Shown here: positions 54,274-63,636 of the stretch, piece after piece
Position numbering within the stretch: position 1 is the first letter of the stretch
Layout: every line of letters begins with the position of its first letter
Assembly: GCF_900115555.1 (NCBI RefSeq)
Contig: NZ_FOWX01000018.1
Span: 1 to 64,000 of the forward strand
DNA length: 64,000 nucleotides
Direction: 5' to 3'
Source of the DNA: Pseudomonas borbori
GTDB taxonomy: Bacteria; Pseudomonadota; Gammaproteobacteria; Pseudomonadales; Pseudomonadaceae
Position numbers and translations under genes: made by a program
The notes under the pieces: model-generated
Told to the model about the DNA's origin: nothing
Seen by the model: only the letters and a program-made list of their open reading frames with translations
The model's database searches: none

Positions 54274-57105
54274 TCACGCATAGTGACGCACCTCGCCAGC
54301 GCCTTCGATGTTGTCCACGCAGCGGCCACAGATCTGCGGATGCGCCGGGTTGATCCCGACGTCCTCGCGGTGGTGCCAGCAACGGCCGCACTTGGCGTGG
54401 GCCGATTTGACGATCTTCAGTTTCAGGCCCGCCACTTCGGTCTCCACGGCATCGGCCGGCGCACTGCTCAGCGGCGCCAGGCTGGCGGTGGAGGTGATCA
54501 GGACGAAGCGCAGCTCGTTGCCGAGCTTGCCGAGGTCGGCGATAAGGCCGTCTTCGCCATAGAGGGTCACTTCGGCCTGCAGGTTGCCGCCGATGGCCTT
54601 GGCCGCGCGCAGCCCTTCCATTTCCTTGTTGACCGCGACCTTGACCGCCATGACCCGCTCCCAGAACTCGCGGCTCAGCTCGAAGTCCTGCGGCAGCTCG
54701 CTCAAGCCCTGGTACCAGCCATTGAGCATCACCGATTCGTTGCGCTCGCCCGGCAGGTACTGCCACAGCTCGTCGGCGGTGAACGCCAGCACCGGCGCGA
54801 TCCAGCGCACCAGCGCCTCGGCGATGTGGAACAGCGCGGTCTGGCAGGAACGCCGCGCCACGCTGTCGGCGGCGGTGGTGTACTGGCGGTCCTTGATGAT
54901 GTCGAGGTAGAAGCCGCCCAACTCCTGCACGCAGAAGTTGTGCACCTTCTGGTAGACGTTCCAGAAGCGGTAGCTGTCGTAGGCTTCCTCGATCTCGCGC
55001 TGCAGCAGCAGGGCGCGATCCACCGCCCAGCGGTCCAGGGCGAGCATGTCCGCGGCGGGCAGCACATGCTGCGCCGGGTCGAATCCGCTGAGGTTGGCCA
55101 GCAGGAAGCGTGCGGTGTTGCGAATGCGCCGGTAGGAATCGGCGCTGCGCTGGAGGATGACCTTGGACACCGCCATCTCGCCGGAATAGTCGGTGGACGC
55201 CACCCACAGGCGCAGGATGTCGGCGCCCAGGCTGTCGTTGACTTCCTGCGGGGCGACCACGTTGCCCAGCGACTTGGACATCTTGCGACCGTTCTCGTCG
55301 ACCACGAAACCGTGGGTCAGCAGCGCCTTGTAGGGCGCATGGCCGTCGATGGCGCTGCCGGTGAGCAGGGAGGAGTGGAACCAGCCGCGGTGCTGGTCGG
55401 AGCCTTCCAGATACAGATCGGCGCGCGGGCCCGAAGCGTGGCCGAGTGGATGGGAGCCGCGCAGCACATGCCAGTGGGTGGTGCCGGAGTCGAACCAGAC
55501 GTCCAGGGTGTCGCTGATCTTGTCGTAGTGCGCGGCCTCGTCACCGAGCAACTCGGCGGCATCCAGCTTGAACCAGGCTTCGATGCCCGCCTGCTCGACG
55601 CGCTGGGCCACGGCCTCCATCAGTTCGGCGCTGCGCGGATGCAGTTCGCCGCTTTCCTTGTGCAGGAACAACGGGATCGGCACGCCCCAGTTGCGCTGGC
55701 GCGAGATGCACCAGTCCGGCCGCCCGGCGATCATGCCGTGCAGGCGCGCCTGGCCCCAGGCCGGGACGAAGGCGGTCTGCTCGATGGCGGCCAGCGCCCG
55801 CTCGCGCAGGGTGTCGCCTTCGTTGGGTTGAGTATCCATGCCGACGAACCACTGCGCGGTGGCGCGGTAGATCAGCGGGGTCTTGTGCCGCCAGCAGTGC
55901 ATGTAGCTGTGCTGGATGACTTCGTGCTTGAGCAGGCAGCCGACTTCGTCGAGCTTGGCGACGATGGCCGGGTTGGCCTTCCAGATGAACTGGCCGCCGA
56001 AGAACGGCAGCGACTCGACGTAGACGCCATTGCTCTGCACCGGGCTGAGGATCTCGTCGTTGCTCATGCCGTAGCCCTTGCAGGAACGGAAGTCGTCCTC
56101 GCCGTAGGCCGGCGCCGAATGGACGATGCCGGTACCGGCGTCCAGGGCCACGTAGTCGGCCAGGTAGAGCGGCGCGAAGCGCTCATAGAACGGATGACGG
56201 AAGCGGATCAGCTCCAGCGCCTCGCCCTTGGCGATGGCGATCACCTCGCCCTGCAGGCCGTAGCGCGCCAGACAGCTCTCGACCAGCTCTTCGGCCAGCA
56301 ACAACAGCTTATCGCCGGTATCGACCAGGGCATAGTTGAATTCGGGGTGGACGTTGAGCGCCTGGTTGGCCGGAATGGTCCAGGGTGTGGTGGTCCAGAT
56401 CACGATGCTGGCGGGCTTGCCCAGGCTGGCCAGACCGAAGGCGGCGGCCAGTTTGCCTGCATCTTCGACCGGGAAGGCGACGTCGATGGCATCGGATTTC
56501 TTGTCCTGGTATTCGACTTCGGCCTCGGCCAGCGCCGAGCCGCAGTCGAAGCACCAGTTGACCGGCTTCAGGCCCTTGAACACGAAGCCCTGCTTGACCA
56601 TCTCGGCCAGGGCGCGGATCTCGCCGGCTTCGTTGGCGAAGTCCATGGTCTTGTAGGGGTTGTCCCAGTCGCCGAGCACGCCGAGGCGGATGAAGTCGGC
56701 CTTCTGCCCTTCGATCTGCTCGCCGGCATAGGTGCGGCAGCGCTCGCGGGTCAGGTCGGCGGGCTGGTTCTTGCCGAAGGTGGTCTCGACCTTGTGCTCG
56801 ATCGGCAGACCGTGACAGTCCCAGCCCGGCACATAGGGCGCGTCGTAGCCGGCCAGGGTCTTGGAGCGGGTGATGATGTCCTTGAGGATCTTGTTGACCG
56901 CATGACCGATATGAATGCTGCCGTTGGCATAGGGCGGGCCGTCGTGCAGGACGAATTTCGGCCGGCCTTCGCCCAGCTGCCGCAGCTTCTGATACAGACC
57001 CATGTCGTTCCAGCGCTGCAGAATCTGCGGCTCGCGCTGCGGCAGGCCGGCCTTCATCGGGAACTGGGTATCCGGCAGGTTGAGCGTAGCTTTGTAGTCG
57101 GTCAT
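54274..57105 (-). CDS. ileS: Isoleucyl-tRNA synthetase
   Basis: A 943-residue class Ia synthetase with [13 protein letters not shown] (HIGH at 65-68), the editing domain, KMSKSLGN at about residue 600, and the C-terminal zinc-binding pair [10 protein letters not shown] and CGRCVDNI. Full length for the bacterial type. ATG at 57105 begins [17 protein letters not shown]. It lies 14 bases after ribF, so they form part of the ribF-ileS-lspA-fkpB operon. Confidence 0.97.
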   Translation of the reverse strand: MTDYKATLNLPDTQFPMKAGLPQREPQILQRWNDMGLYQKLRQLGEGRPKFVLHDGPPYANGSIHIGHAVNKILKDIITRSKTLAGYDAPYVPGWDCHGLPIEHKVETTFGKNQPADLTRERCRTYAGEQIEGQKADFIRLGVLGDWDNPYKTMDFANEAGEIRALAEMVKQGFVFKGLKPVNWCFDCGSALAEAEVEYQDKKSDAIDVAFPVEDAGKLAAAFGLASLGKPASIVIWTTTPWTIPANQALNVHPEFNYALVDTGDKLLLLAEELVESCLARYGLQGEVIAIAKGEALELIRFRHPFYERFAPLYLADYVALDAGTGIVHSAPAYGEDDFRSCKGYGMSNDEILSPVQSNGVYVESLPFFGGQFIWKANPAIVAKLDEVGCLLKHEVIQHSYMHCWRHKTPLIYRATAQWFVGMDTQPNEGDTLRERALAAIEQTAFVPAWGQARLHGMIAGRPDWCISRQRNWGVPIPLFLHKESGELHPRSAELMEAVAQRVEQAGIEAWFKLDAAELLGDEAAHYDKISDTLDVWFDSGTTHWHVLRGSHPLGHASGPRADLYLEGSDQHRGWFHSSLLTGSAIDGHAPYKALLTHGFVVDENGRKMSKSLGNVVAPQEVNDSLGADILRLWVASTDYSGEMAVSKVILQRSADSYRRIRNTARFLLANLSGFDPAQHVLPAADMLALDRWAVDRALLLQREIEEAYDSYRFWNVYQKVHNFCVQELGGFYLDIIKDRQYTTAADSVARRSCQTALFHIAEALVRWIAPVLAFTADELWQYLPGERNESVMLNGWYQGLSELPQDFELSREFWERVMAVKVAVNKEMEGLRAAKAIGGNLQAEVTLYGEDGLIADLGKLGNELRFVLITSTASLAPLSSAPADAVETEVAGLKLKIVKSAHAKCGRCWHHREDVGINPAHPQICGRCVDNIEGAGEVRHYA

Positions 57106-57119
57106 CTCAGGCTCTTCAT

Positions 57120-58079
57120 TTAATCGGTTGGCCCTGCCAACAGGGTGTGCGGTTGACCCTGCCAATGGGCACGGGCGGCGGCAATATCGGCAGCAATGGC
57201 CGCTTTCAGTGCCTCGAGGGAGGCGAAACGCTGCTCTTCACGCAGCTTGTGGTGGAATGCCACCGTCAAACGCCGGCCATACAGATCACCGGCAAAATCC
57301 AGCAAGTGCACTTCCAGGTGGGCACTGCCATCGCCGGCCACGCTCGGGCGCACGCCGATATTGGCGACCCCCGGCCACGGCTGACCGTCGACCACGGTGC
57401 TGACCAGGTACACCCCGCTCAGCGGCACGCGCTTGCGCTTGAGCTGCACATTGGCGGTCGGCGCATCCAGCTGGCGACCCAGCTTCTGCCCGTGCAGCAC
57501 CCGTCCGGCGATCTGGAACGGACGACCGAGCAGGTGCTCGGCCAGGGCGAAGTCGCCCGCGGCCAGGGCCTTGCGCACCCGGGTGCTGCTGACGCGCAGG
57601 CCATCCAGCTCGACCGTCGCGGCGGCCTCGACGCTAAAGCCTTCGCGCTCACCGGCCTGCTGCAGAAAGGCGAAGTCGCCGACCCGGTCGCAGCCGAAGC
57701 GGAAGTCGTCACCGACCTCCAGATGGCGCACATCCAGACCCTCGACCAGAACTGCCCGCACGAACTCGGCGGCGCTCAGCTCGCGCAAATGCGGGTTGAA
57801 GCTCAGGCACAGCACCCGATCGACGCCTTCGGCGGCGAGTAACGCGAGCTTGTCGCGCAGACGCGTCAGACGCGCCGGTGCCGTCTCGGGGCCAAAGAAC
57901 TCGCGCGGCTGCGGCTCGAAAATCACCACGCAACTGGGCAGCGCCAACTCGGCCGCGCGCTCACGCAAACGCGCCAGAATGGCCTGATGGCCACGATGGA
58001 CGCCGTCGAAATTGCCAATAGTGGCGACACAGCCCCGATGCTGGGGCCGCAGGTTGTGTAGGCCTCGAACCAGCTGCAT
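57120..58079 (-). CDS. ribF: Bifunctional riboflavin kinase/FAD synthetase
   Basis: A 319-residue enzyme making FMN and FAD. The N-terminal FAD synthetase shows [17 protein letters not shown], the C-terminal riboflavin kinase shows [14 protein letters not shown] and GVYLVSTV. The start [16 protein letters not shown] at 58079 matches the usual Pseudomonas RibF; an ATG six codons upstream (58097) is less likely. It lies between murJ and ileS on the same strand. Confidence 0.96.
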   Translation of the reverse strand: MQLVRGLHNLRPQHRGCVATIGNFDGVHRGHQAILARLRERAAELALPSCVVIFEPQPREFFGPETAPARLTRLRDKLALLAAEGVDRVLCLSFNPHLRELSAAEFVRAVLVEGLDVRHLEVGDDFRFGCDRVGDFAFLQQAGEREGFSVEAAATVELDGLRVSSTRVRKALAAGDFALAEHLLGRPFQIAGRVLHGQKLGRQLDAPTANVQLKRKRVPLSGVYLVSTVVDGQPWPGVANIGVRPSVAGDGSAHLEVHLLDFAGDLYGRRLTVAFHHKLREEQRFASLEALKAAIAADIAAARAHWQGQPHTLLAGPTD

Positions 58080-58161
58080 AACGCGCTTCTTGCTCATAAA
58101 GTGGCCGATTATACCTGTAGCGAGCGGCAAGCTACAGGCAAAAGCACAGCAGTAAACGCAC

Positions 58162-59706
58162 TCAATGGCGCAGATGACGCATGCGCAGCCCCAGCGCCAG
58201 CAAGGCGCCGACAAACGCCAGCAGCCCGCCGCCGACCAGCAGGCCCAGCCAGAGTACGCGCTGCTGCCAGCCCCAGACGAACCACTCGCTCGGCGCCACA
58301 TTCAACCACCAGACCAGCGCCACCATGGCCGCACAGGCGCCGAGCAGGCGCAGGCCGTACAGACCCCAGCCCGGCGCCGGCCGATACACGCCGATCTTGT
58401 ACAGGCCCCAGAACAGCAGCGCGGTATTGAGCAGCGACGACAGCGAGGTTGCCAGCGCCAGGCCGACGTGCTTCAAGGGCCAGATCAGGATCAGATTGAA
58501 CACCATGTTCGCCACCATGCAGATGATCGCGATGCGTACCGGGGTTTTCAGGTCCTGACGGGCGAAGAAGGCCGGCGCCAGCACCTTGATCAGCATGAAA
58601 GCCAGCACCCCGAGCGAATAGGCGCGCAGCGCGGCAGCCGACTGCAGCACGTCACGCTCGGTCATCGCGCCGTAGTGGAACAAGGTGGCGATCAACGGCT
58701 CGGCGAGGATCGCCAGGGCCAGCGCCGCCGGCACCCCGACCAGCAACACCATGCGCAGGGCCCAGTCGATGGTGGCCGAAAACGCCTTGGGATCGTCGCC
58801 GGCGTGCTGGCGCGACAGGCTCGGCAGGATCACCGTGCCGATGGCGATGCCGAACGCGCCCAGGGGCAACTCGGACAGGCGGTCGGCGTAATACAGCCAG
58901 GACACGCTGCCGGTCTGCAGCAGCGAAGCGAGCACGGTATCGAGCAGCAGATTGATCTGGCTGACCGAGACGCCGAACAACGCCGGCACCATCAGCAGCA
59001 TGATCCGCCGCACGCCCTCGTCGCGCCGCACCCTGGGCGTGGGCAGCAACCTGAGCCGCGCCAGGAACGGCAACTGGAACAGCAACTGGGCCACCCCGGC
59101 GATCAGCACGCCCCAGGCCAGGGCCATGATCGGCTGCTCGAAATACGGGGTCAGGTAGATGGCCGCGCCGATCATGCAGACATTCAGCAGCACCGGGGTA
59201 AACGAGGGCACGGCGAAACGCCCGTAGGCGTTGAGGATGCCGCCACAGAAGGCCGTCAGCGAGATCAGCAGCAGGTAGGGAAAGGTGATCTGCAGCAGCT
59301 CACCCGCCAGCGCCATCTTCGCCGGGTCGCTGTGAAAGCCGGGGGCGAACAGCATGATCAGGTAGGGCGAGCCGACCACGCCGAGGGCGGTCAGGGCGGT
59401 CAGGGTCAAGCCCAGGTAGCCCGCGGTGCGGTCGACCAGCTGCTTGACCTCGGCCAGGCTGCGCTGCGTGCGGTATTCCGACAGGACCGGGACGAACGCC
59501 TGGGCGAAGGCGCCCTCGGCAAACAGGCGGCGCAGAAAGTTGGGAATCTTGAAGGCGATGAAGAATGCGTCGGCCGCCGGCCCCGAACCGAAATAGGCGG
59601 CCACCACCATATCGCGTACCATGCCCAGCACACGCGACAACAGGGTCATTACACTGACCACCGCGCTGGAACGTAACAAGCCGCCCTTCCCTGCTCGCTC
59701 GGACAT
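58162..59706 (-). CDS. murJ: Lipid II flippase MurJ
   Basis: A 514-residue MOP-superfamily membrane protein with 14 predicted helices. It starts GGLLRSSAVVSVMTLLSRVL and has the MurJ signature FFIAFKIPNFLRRLFAEGAF. It moves lipid II across the inner membrane for peptidoglycan synthesis. ATG at 59706 follows AAGGGG; the longer in-frame extension crosses the rpsT promoter region and is not coding. It is divergent from rpsT. Confidence 0.96.
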   Translation of the reverse strand: MSERAGKGGLLRSSAVVSVMTLLSRVLGMVRDMVVAAYFGSGPAADAFFIAFKIPNFLRRLFAEGAFAQAFVPVLSEYRTQRSLAEVKQLVDRTAGYLGLTLTALTALGVVGSPYLIMLFAPGFHSDPAKMALAGELLQITFPYLLLISLTAFCGGILNAYGRFAVPSFTPVLLNVCMIGAAIYLTPYFEQPIMALAWGVLIAGVAQLLFQLPFLARLRLLPTPRVRRDEGVRRIMLLMVPALFGVSVSQINLLLDTVLASLLQTGSVSWLYYADRLSELPLGAFGIAIGTVILPSLSRQHAGDDPKAFSATIDWALRMVLLVGVPAALALAILAEPLIATLFHYGAMTERDVLQSAAALRAYSLGVLAFMLIKVLAPAFFARQDLKTPVRIAIICMVANMVFNLILIWPLKHVGLALATSLSSLLNTALLFWGLYKIGVYRPAPGWGLYGLRLLGACAAMVALVWWLNVAPSEWFVWGWQQRVLWLGLLVGGGLLAFVGALLALGLRMRHLRH

Positions 59707-59830
59707 AGGTAACCCCTTGGAAAAGGTCGCCGAGTTTACCGACCCGCATGGATACTGGGTAGGGCGAGCAGCATGTCGCCGCTTGCCGACAATGGGCAGA
59801 CGGACAGCAGCTAGAACCAAGCCAACGGGC

Positions 59831-59859
59831 TTGACAATGAACGCCGGCCTCGGCATGAT
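59831..59859 (+). promoter_or_regulatory. rpsT promoter
   Basis: Perfect -35 TTGACA (59831-59836), exactly 17 bases, then CATGAT (59854-59859) as -10. It lies about 50 bases upstream of the rpsT GTG start. This is the best sigma-70 promoter seen in the window. Confidence 0.7.
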
Positions 59860-59907
59860 TCGCGGCCTTATTTGTTTGTATCCCCCCAGATTTCGAGGAG
59901 CTTGACG

Positions 59908-60186
59908 GTGGCCAATACACCTTCTGCCAAAAAACGCGCAAAACAGGCTGAGAAGCGTCGTAGCCAAAACGCCAGCCAGCGCTCCATGGTCCGTACCTAC
60001 ATCAAGAACGTGGTCAAGGCTATCGAAGCCAAAGATCTTGAAGTAGCCAAAACCGCTTACACCCTGGCTGTGCCGATCATCGACCGCATGGCCGACAAAG
60101 GCATCATCCACAAGAACAAAGCAGCGCGTCATAAAAGCCGCCTGAATGGCCACATCAAGGCCCTCAGCGAAGCTGCAGCCGCTTAA
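59908..60186 (+). CDS. rpsT: 30S ribosomal protein S20
   Basis: A 92-residue basic protein starting (GTG) [20 protein letters not shown] and containing [20 protein letters not shown], typical of S20, which binds 16S rRNA. The GTG at 59908 follows a GAGGAG site. GTG or TTG starts are common for rpsT and tie to its autoregulation in E. coli. A terminator follows. Confidence 0.98.
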   Translation: MANTPSAKKRAKQAEKRRSQNASQRSMVRTYIKNVVKAIEAKDLEVAKTAYTLAVPIIDRMADKGIIHKNKAARHKSRLNGHIKALSEAAAA

Positions 60187-60219
60187 TAAGCGACTCACGC
60201 TTTACTGCTGCCAGTTGTT

Positions 60220-60247
60220 AAAAAACCGACCTCAGGGTCGGTTTTTT
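60220..60247 (+). terminator. Rho-independent terminator of rpsT
   Basis: Stem ACCGACC/GGTCGGT extended by A/T pairs, loop TCAG, and a T-run, 34 bases past the rpsT stop. Confidence 0.88.
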
Positions 60248-60346
60248 ATTGCCTGCTCGCACCACGAGCCGGTCAACCTCACGGACGCGACGCCTGGGAA
60301 CCCCGGACAAGCGTCAGCGCCAGACCTCTGCGGATCCGATTGGGCT

Positions 60347-60384
60347 AAAAAAAATGCCGCCCACCTGGTTTAAGTGAGCGGCAT
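60347..60384 (-). terminator. Rho-independent terminator of bauC
   Basis: On the minus strand ATGCCGCTCAC pairs with GTGGGCGGCAT (one mismatch) and is followed by eight T residues, about 75 bases past the bauC stop. Confidence 0.85.
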
Positions 60385-60459
60385 CATGAGGGTGTGAAAA
60401 AATTCCCGCCTGCAGCGACCGCCCCAAACGCCCGCCGCGGCGTTTACCGCCCTACCCGC

Positions 60460-61956
60460 TTAGCCGTTGCTGGGGAAGGCGAACTGCGCCGCCTCGTGGC
60501 TGGCGCGCTGCGGCCAGCGCTGGGTGATGGCCTTCTTGCGGGTGTAGAAGCGCACGCCGTCCGGACCATAGGCGTGCAGGTCGCCGAACAGCGAGCGCTT
60601 CCAGCCGCCGAAGCTGTGGTAGCTCACCGGCACCGGCAGGGGCACGTTGACCCCAACCATGCCGACTTCGATCTCATCGCAGAACAGCCGCGCCGCTTCA
60701 CCGTCGCGGGTGAAGATGCAGGTGCCGTTACCGTATTCGTGATCGTTGATCAACTGCATGGCCGCTTCCAGGCTGCCGACGCGGACGATGCACAGCACCG
60801 GGCCGAAGATTTCGTCGCTGTAGATGCTCATCTCCGGGGTCACCTTGTCGAACAGGGTGCCGCCGACGAAGTAGCCGTTCTCATGACCGGCCACCACCAG
60901 GTCGCGGCCGTCGACCACCAGGCTCGCGCCCTGGGCAACGCCGGCGTCGATATAGCCCTTGACCTTGTCCCGCGCCGCTGCGGTAACCAGCGGCCCCATG
61001 TCGAGGCCGCAGACCGTGCCGGCACCGATTTTCAGGCCCTGGATCTGCGGCACCAGCTTCTCGACCAGGGCATCGGCGATCTGCTCGCCCACGCACACGG
61101 CCACCGAGATGGCCATACAGCGCTCGCCGCAGGAACCGTAGGCGGCGCCCATCAGCGCGCTGACCGCGTTGTCCAGGTCGGCGTCGGGCATCAGCACGGC
61201 GTGGTTCTTCGCCCCGCCGAGAGCCTGCACGCGCTTACCGCGCTTGGTGCCTTCGCTGTAGATGTATTCGGCAATCGGCGTCGAGCCAACGAAGCTCAGG
61301 GCCTTGACTTCCGGGGCTTCGATCAGCGCATCCACCGCAGCCTTGTCGCCGTGGACCACACTCATCACGCCCTTGGGCAGGCCGGCTTCGATCAGCAGTT
61401 CGGCGATATACAGGGTGGAACTCGGGTCGCGCTCGGACGGCTTCAAGATGAAGCAGTTGCCGCAGACGATGGCCAGCGGGTACATCCACAGCGGCACCAT
61501 GGCCGGGAAGTTGAACGGGGTGATGCCTGCCACCACACCGATAGGCTGCAGGTCGCTCCAGGCGTCGATGTTCGGGCCGACGTTGCGGTTGTACTCACCC
61601 TTGAGAATCTGCGGCGCGCCACAGGCGAACTCGACGTTCTCGATGCCGCGCTTGAGTTCGCCGGTGGCGTCCTCGAGGGTCTTGCCGTGCTCCTGGCTGA
61701 TCAGTTGGGCGATGGCGCCTTCGTGCTGTTCGAGCAGTTGCTTGAAGCGGAACATGATCTGTGCGCGCTTGGCCGGCGGGGTGTTGCGCCAGGCCGGGAA
61801 GGCGGTCTTGGCGGCGTCGATGGCCTGCTGCACGGTGGCGCGGTCGGCCAGGGCGACCTGGTGGATCACCTCGCCGGTGGCGGGGTTGAACACGTCGGCG
61901 GTGCGGCCGGTGCCGGCAATGCGCTGGCCGTTGATCAGGTGCGGGATATGGCTCAT
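60460..61956 (-). CDS. bauC: CoA-acylating malonate-/methylmalonate-semialdehyde dehydrogenase (BauC-like)
   Basis: A 498-residue aldehyde dehydrogenase of the MmsA/IolA type that makes acetyl-CoA (or propionyl-CoA) from malonate- or methylmalonate semialdehyde. Conserved: GITPFNFPAMVPLWMYPLAI, SFVGSTPIAEYIY, the catalytic Cys280 in GSCGERCMA, and EIFGPVLC. Next to a beta-alanine:pyruvate aminotransferase and a divergent LysR gene it best fits BauC (3-oxopropanoate dehydrogenase). mmsA of valine catabolism is the alternative. bauB, found between bauA and bauC in P. aeruginosa, is absent; a REP palindrome is in its place. Confidence 0.87.
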   Translation of the reverse strand: MSHIPHLINGQRIAGTGRTADVFNPATGEVIHQVALADRATVQQAIDAAKTAFPAWRNTPPAKRAQIMFRFKQLLEQHEGAIAQLISQEHGKTLEDATGELKRGIENVEFACGAPQILKGEYNRNVGPNIDAWSDLQPIGVVAGITPFNFPAMVPLWMYPLAIVCGNCFILKPSERDPSSTLYIAELLIEAGLPKGVMSVVHGDKAAVDALIEAPEVKALSFVGSTPIAEYIYSEGTKRGKRVQALGGAKNHAVLMPDADLDNAVSALMGAAYGSCGERCMAISVAVCVGEQIADALVEKLVPQIQGLKIGAGTVCGLDMGPLVTAAARDKVKGYIDAGVAQGASLVVDGRDLVVAGHENGYFVGGTLFDKVTPEMSIYSDEIFGPVLCIVRVGSLEAAMQLINDHEYGNGTCIFTRDGEAARLFCDEIEVGMVGVNVPLPVPVSYHSFGGWKRSLFGDLHAYGPDGVRFYTRKKAITQRWPQRASHEAAQFAFPSNG

Positions 61957-62025
61957 GAAAATCTCCGTAATCGAATTCTGTAGGGTGGATGAAGGTTGCG
62001 GCATCCAGCCAAATAGTTGTGCTGT

Positions 62026-62098
62026 TGTAGGAGCGGAGGGGGACGCCCAGCCCCATGCCCGCGAATCGCGGTGTTCGCGGGCATGGCCCGCTCCTACA
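62026..62098. repeat. REP-like palindrome between bauA and bauC
   Basis: Outer arms TGTAGGAGCGG and CCGCTCCTACA, inner arms CCATGCCCGCGAA (62053-62065) and TTCGCGGGCATGG (62074-62086). An unmatched stretch of 16 bases lies on the left side. Same family as 63493-63556. Confidence 0.8.
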
Positions 62099-62113
62099 GG
62101 GGTTGTCGTTGCC

Positions 62114-63460
62114 TCAGTCCAGGCGGTTCAGGGCGTCGCCGACGGCGCCGAACATGCGCTCGAGGTCTTCCATCTTGGCGTTGAAGGTCGGGCCGAACTG
62201 CAGGGTGTCGCCGCCGAAGCGCACGTAGAAGCCGGCCTGCCACAGGGCCATGCCGGCCTCGAACGGGCGGATCACCGGGTCGCCGTCGCGCGGGGCGATC
62301 TGGATCGCGCCGGCCAGGCCGCAGTTGCGGATGTCGATAACATGCTTGCTGCCCTTGAGGCCGTGCAAGGCGGCGGCGAACTTGGGCGCCAGCTCGGCGG
62401 ACTGCTGCAGCAGGTTCTCCCGCTTGAGCAGCTCCAGCGAAGCCAGGCCGGCGGCGCAGGCCACCGGGTGGGCCGAGTAAGTGTAGCCGTGGGTGAACTC
62501 GACCATGTGCTCGGGCGTGGCCTGCTGCATGAAGGTGTTGTAGATCTCGCTGCTGGCGATCACCGCGCCCAGGGGGATGGCGCCGTTGGTGATCTGCTTG
62601 GCGGCGTTGATGATGTCCGGGGTTACGCCGAAGTACTCGGCGCCGCTCCACTTGCCCAAACGGCCGAAGGCGGTGATCACCTCGTCGAAGATCAGCAGGA
62701 TGTTGTGCTGCGTACAGATTTCGCGCAGACGCTGCAGGTAACCGGTGGGCGGCACCAGCACCCCGGCCGAGCCGGACATAGGCTCGACTATCACCGCGGC
62801 GATGTTCGAGGCGTCGTGCAGTTCGATCAGCTTGAGCAATTCGTTGGCCAGTTCGACACCGCCGGTCGCGGCCATGCCCTGGGTGAAGGCCATGCCCGGC
62901 TGCAGGGTGTGCGGCAGGTGGTCGACGTCCATCAACTGGCCGTACATCTTGCGGTTGCCGCCGATGCCGCCGAGGCTGGTGCCGGCGATGTTGACGCCGT
63001 GGTAACCACGGGCGCGGCCGATGAACCTGGTCTTGGCCGGCTGGCCCTTCAGGCGCCAGTAGGCCTTGGCCATCTTCACTGCGGTATCGGCGCATTCGGA
63101 GCCGGAACCGGTGAAGAACACGTGATTGAGCTCGCCCGGCATCAGATCGGCGATCTGCTCGGCCAGTTGGAAGGACAAGGCATGGCCGTACTGAAAGCCC
63201 GGCGAGTAGTCGAGGGTGCCGAGCTGCCTGGCCACCGCTTCCTGGATTTCCTGGCGCGAGTGACCGGCGCCGCAGGTCCACAGACCGGACAGGCTGTCGT
63301 AAACCTGGCGGCCCTGATCGTCGGTCAGCCAGCTGCCTTGCGCGCCGACGATCAGGCGTGGGTCGCGCTGGAACTGGCGGTTGGCGGTAAACGGCATCCA
63401 GTGGGCGTCCAGCTTGAGCTGGCTGGCCAGTGACGGGGTGGTGGTCTGTGGCAGGTTCAT
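62114..63460 (-). CDS. bauA: Beta-alanine:pyruvate aminotransferase (omega-amino acid aminotransferase)
   Basis: A 448-residue class III PLP aminotransferase. The PLP lysine is Lys288 (AAKQITNGAIPLG), with IFDEVITAFGR (Asp259) and VFFTGSGSECADTAVKMAK as cofactor-site motifs. The start MNLPQTTTPSLASQLKLDAH at 63460 follows GAGG. It converts beta-alanine (and other omega-amino acids) plus pyruvate to malonate semialdehyde and alanine, feeding BauC. It is transcribed divergently from a BauR-like LysR gene. Confidence 0.92.
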   Translation of the reverse strand: MNLPQTTTPSLASQLKLDAHWMPFTANRQFQRDPRLIVGAQGSWLTDDQGRQVYDSLSGLWTCGAGHSRQEIQEAVARQLGTLDYSPGFQYGHALSFQLAEQIADLMPGELNHVFFTGSGSECADTAVKMAKAYWRLKGQPAKTRFIGRARGYHGVNIAGTSLGGIGGNRKMYGQLMDVDHLPHTLQPGMAFTQGMAATGGVELANELLKLIELHDASNIAAVIVEPMSGSAGVLVPPTGYLQRLREICTQHNILLIFDEVITAFGRLGKWSGAEYFGVTPDIINAAKQITNGAIPLGAVIASSEIYNTFMQQATPEHMVEFTHGYTYSAHPVACAAGLASLELLKRENLLQQSAELAPKFAAALHGLKGSKHVIDIRNCGLAGAIQIAPRDGDPVIRPFEAGMALWQAGFYVRFGGDTLQFGPTFNAKMEDLERMFGAVGDALNRLD

Positions 63461-63492
63461 GGCGGCCTCGCAAGGAAGGGCGGTATTTTTCT

Positions 63493-63556
63493 CTCCGTAG
63501 GAGCGGGCCATGCCCGCGAAAGACACGGGTCGCGGGCATGGCCCGCTCCTACGGAG
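63493..63556. repeat. Perfect REP-like palindrome, 26-bp arms
   Basis: Arms 63493-63518 and 63531-63556 (outer end CTCCGTAGGAGCGGG, inner CATGCCCGCG) are exact reverse complements around a 12-base loop. It lies 33 bases upstream of the bauA start, so it is probably in the bauA leader. Confidence 0.85.
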
Positions 63557-63613
63557 TCATTGCCAGCCAAGGTGCCACGGGCATACAGTCCGTAAAACCA
63601 TACTCTTCTTATC

Positions 63614-63634
63614 TTTAGTTAACTGGTTACTAAA
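63614..63634. promoter_or_regulatory. Candidate BauR (LysR-type) operator
   Basis: TTTAGT-N9-ACTAAA (63614-63619 and 63629-63634) is a symmetric inverted repeat, with an inner GTTAAC/GTTAC, ending two bases before the bauR ATG. It fits the T-N11-A form of LysR-type sites and suggests autoregulation plus control of bauA. Confidence 0.5.
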
Positions 63635-63636
63635 CA

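Noticed and set aside
54217..57123. A 968-codon plus-strand open frame opposite ileS
   Set aside because: Shadow of ileS; composition is that of a reverse complement and no start signal or motif is present.
62026..63556. Short CRISPR-like repeat pair around bauA
   Set aside because: The units are individual palindromes far apart with no regular spacers and no cas genes; they are REP-type repeats.
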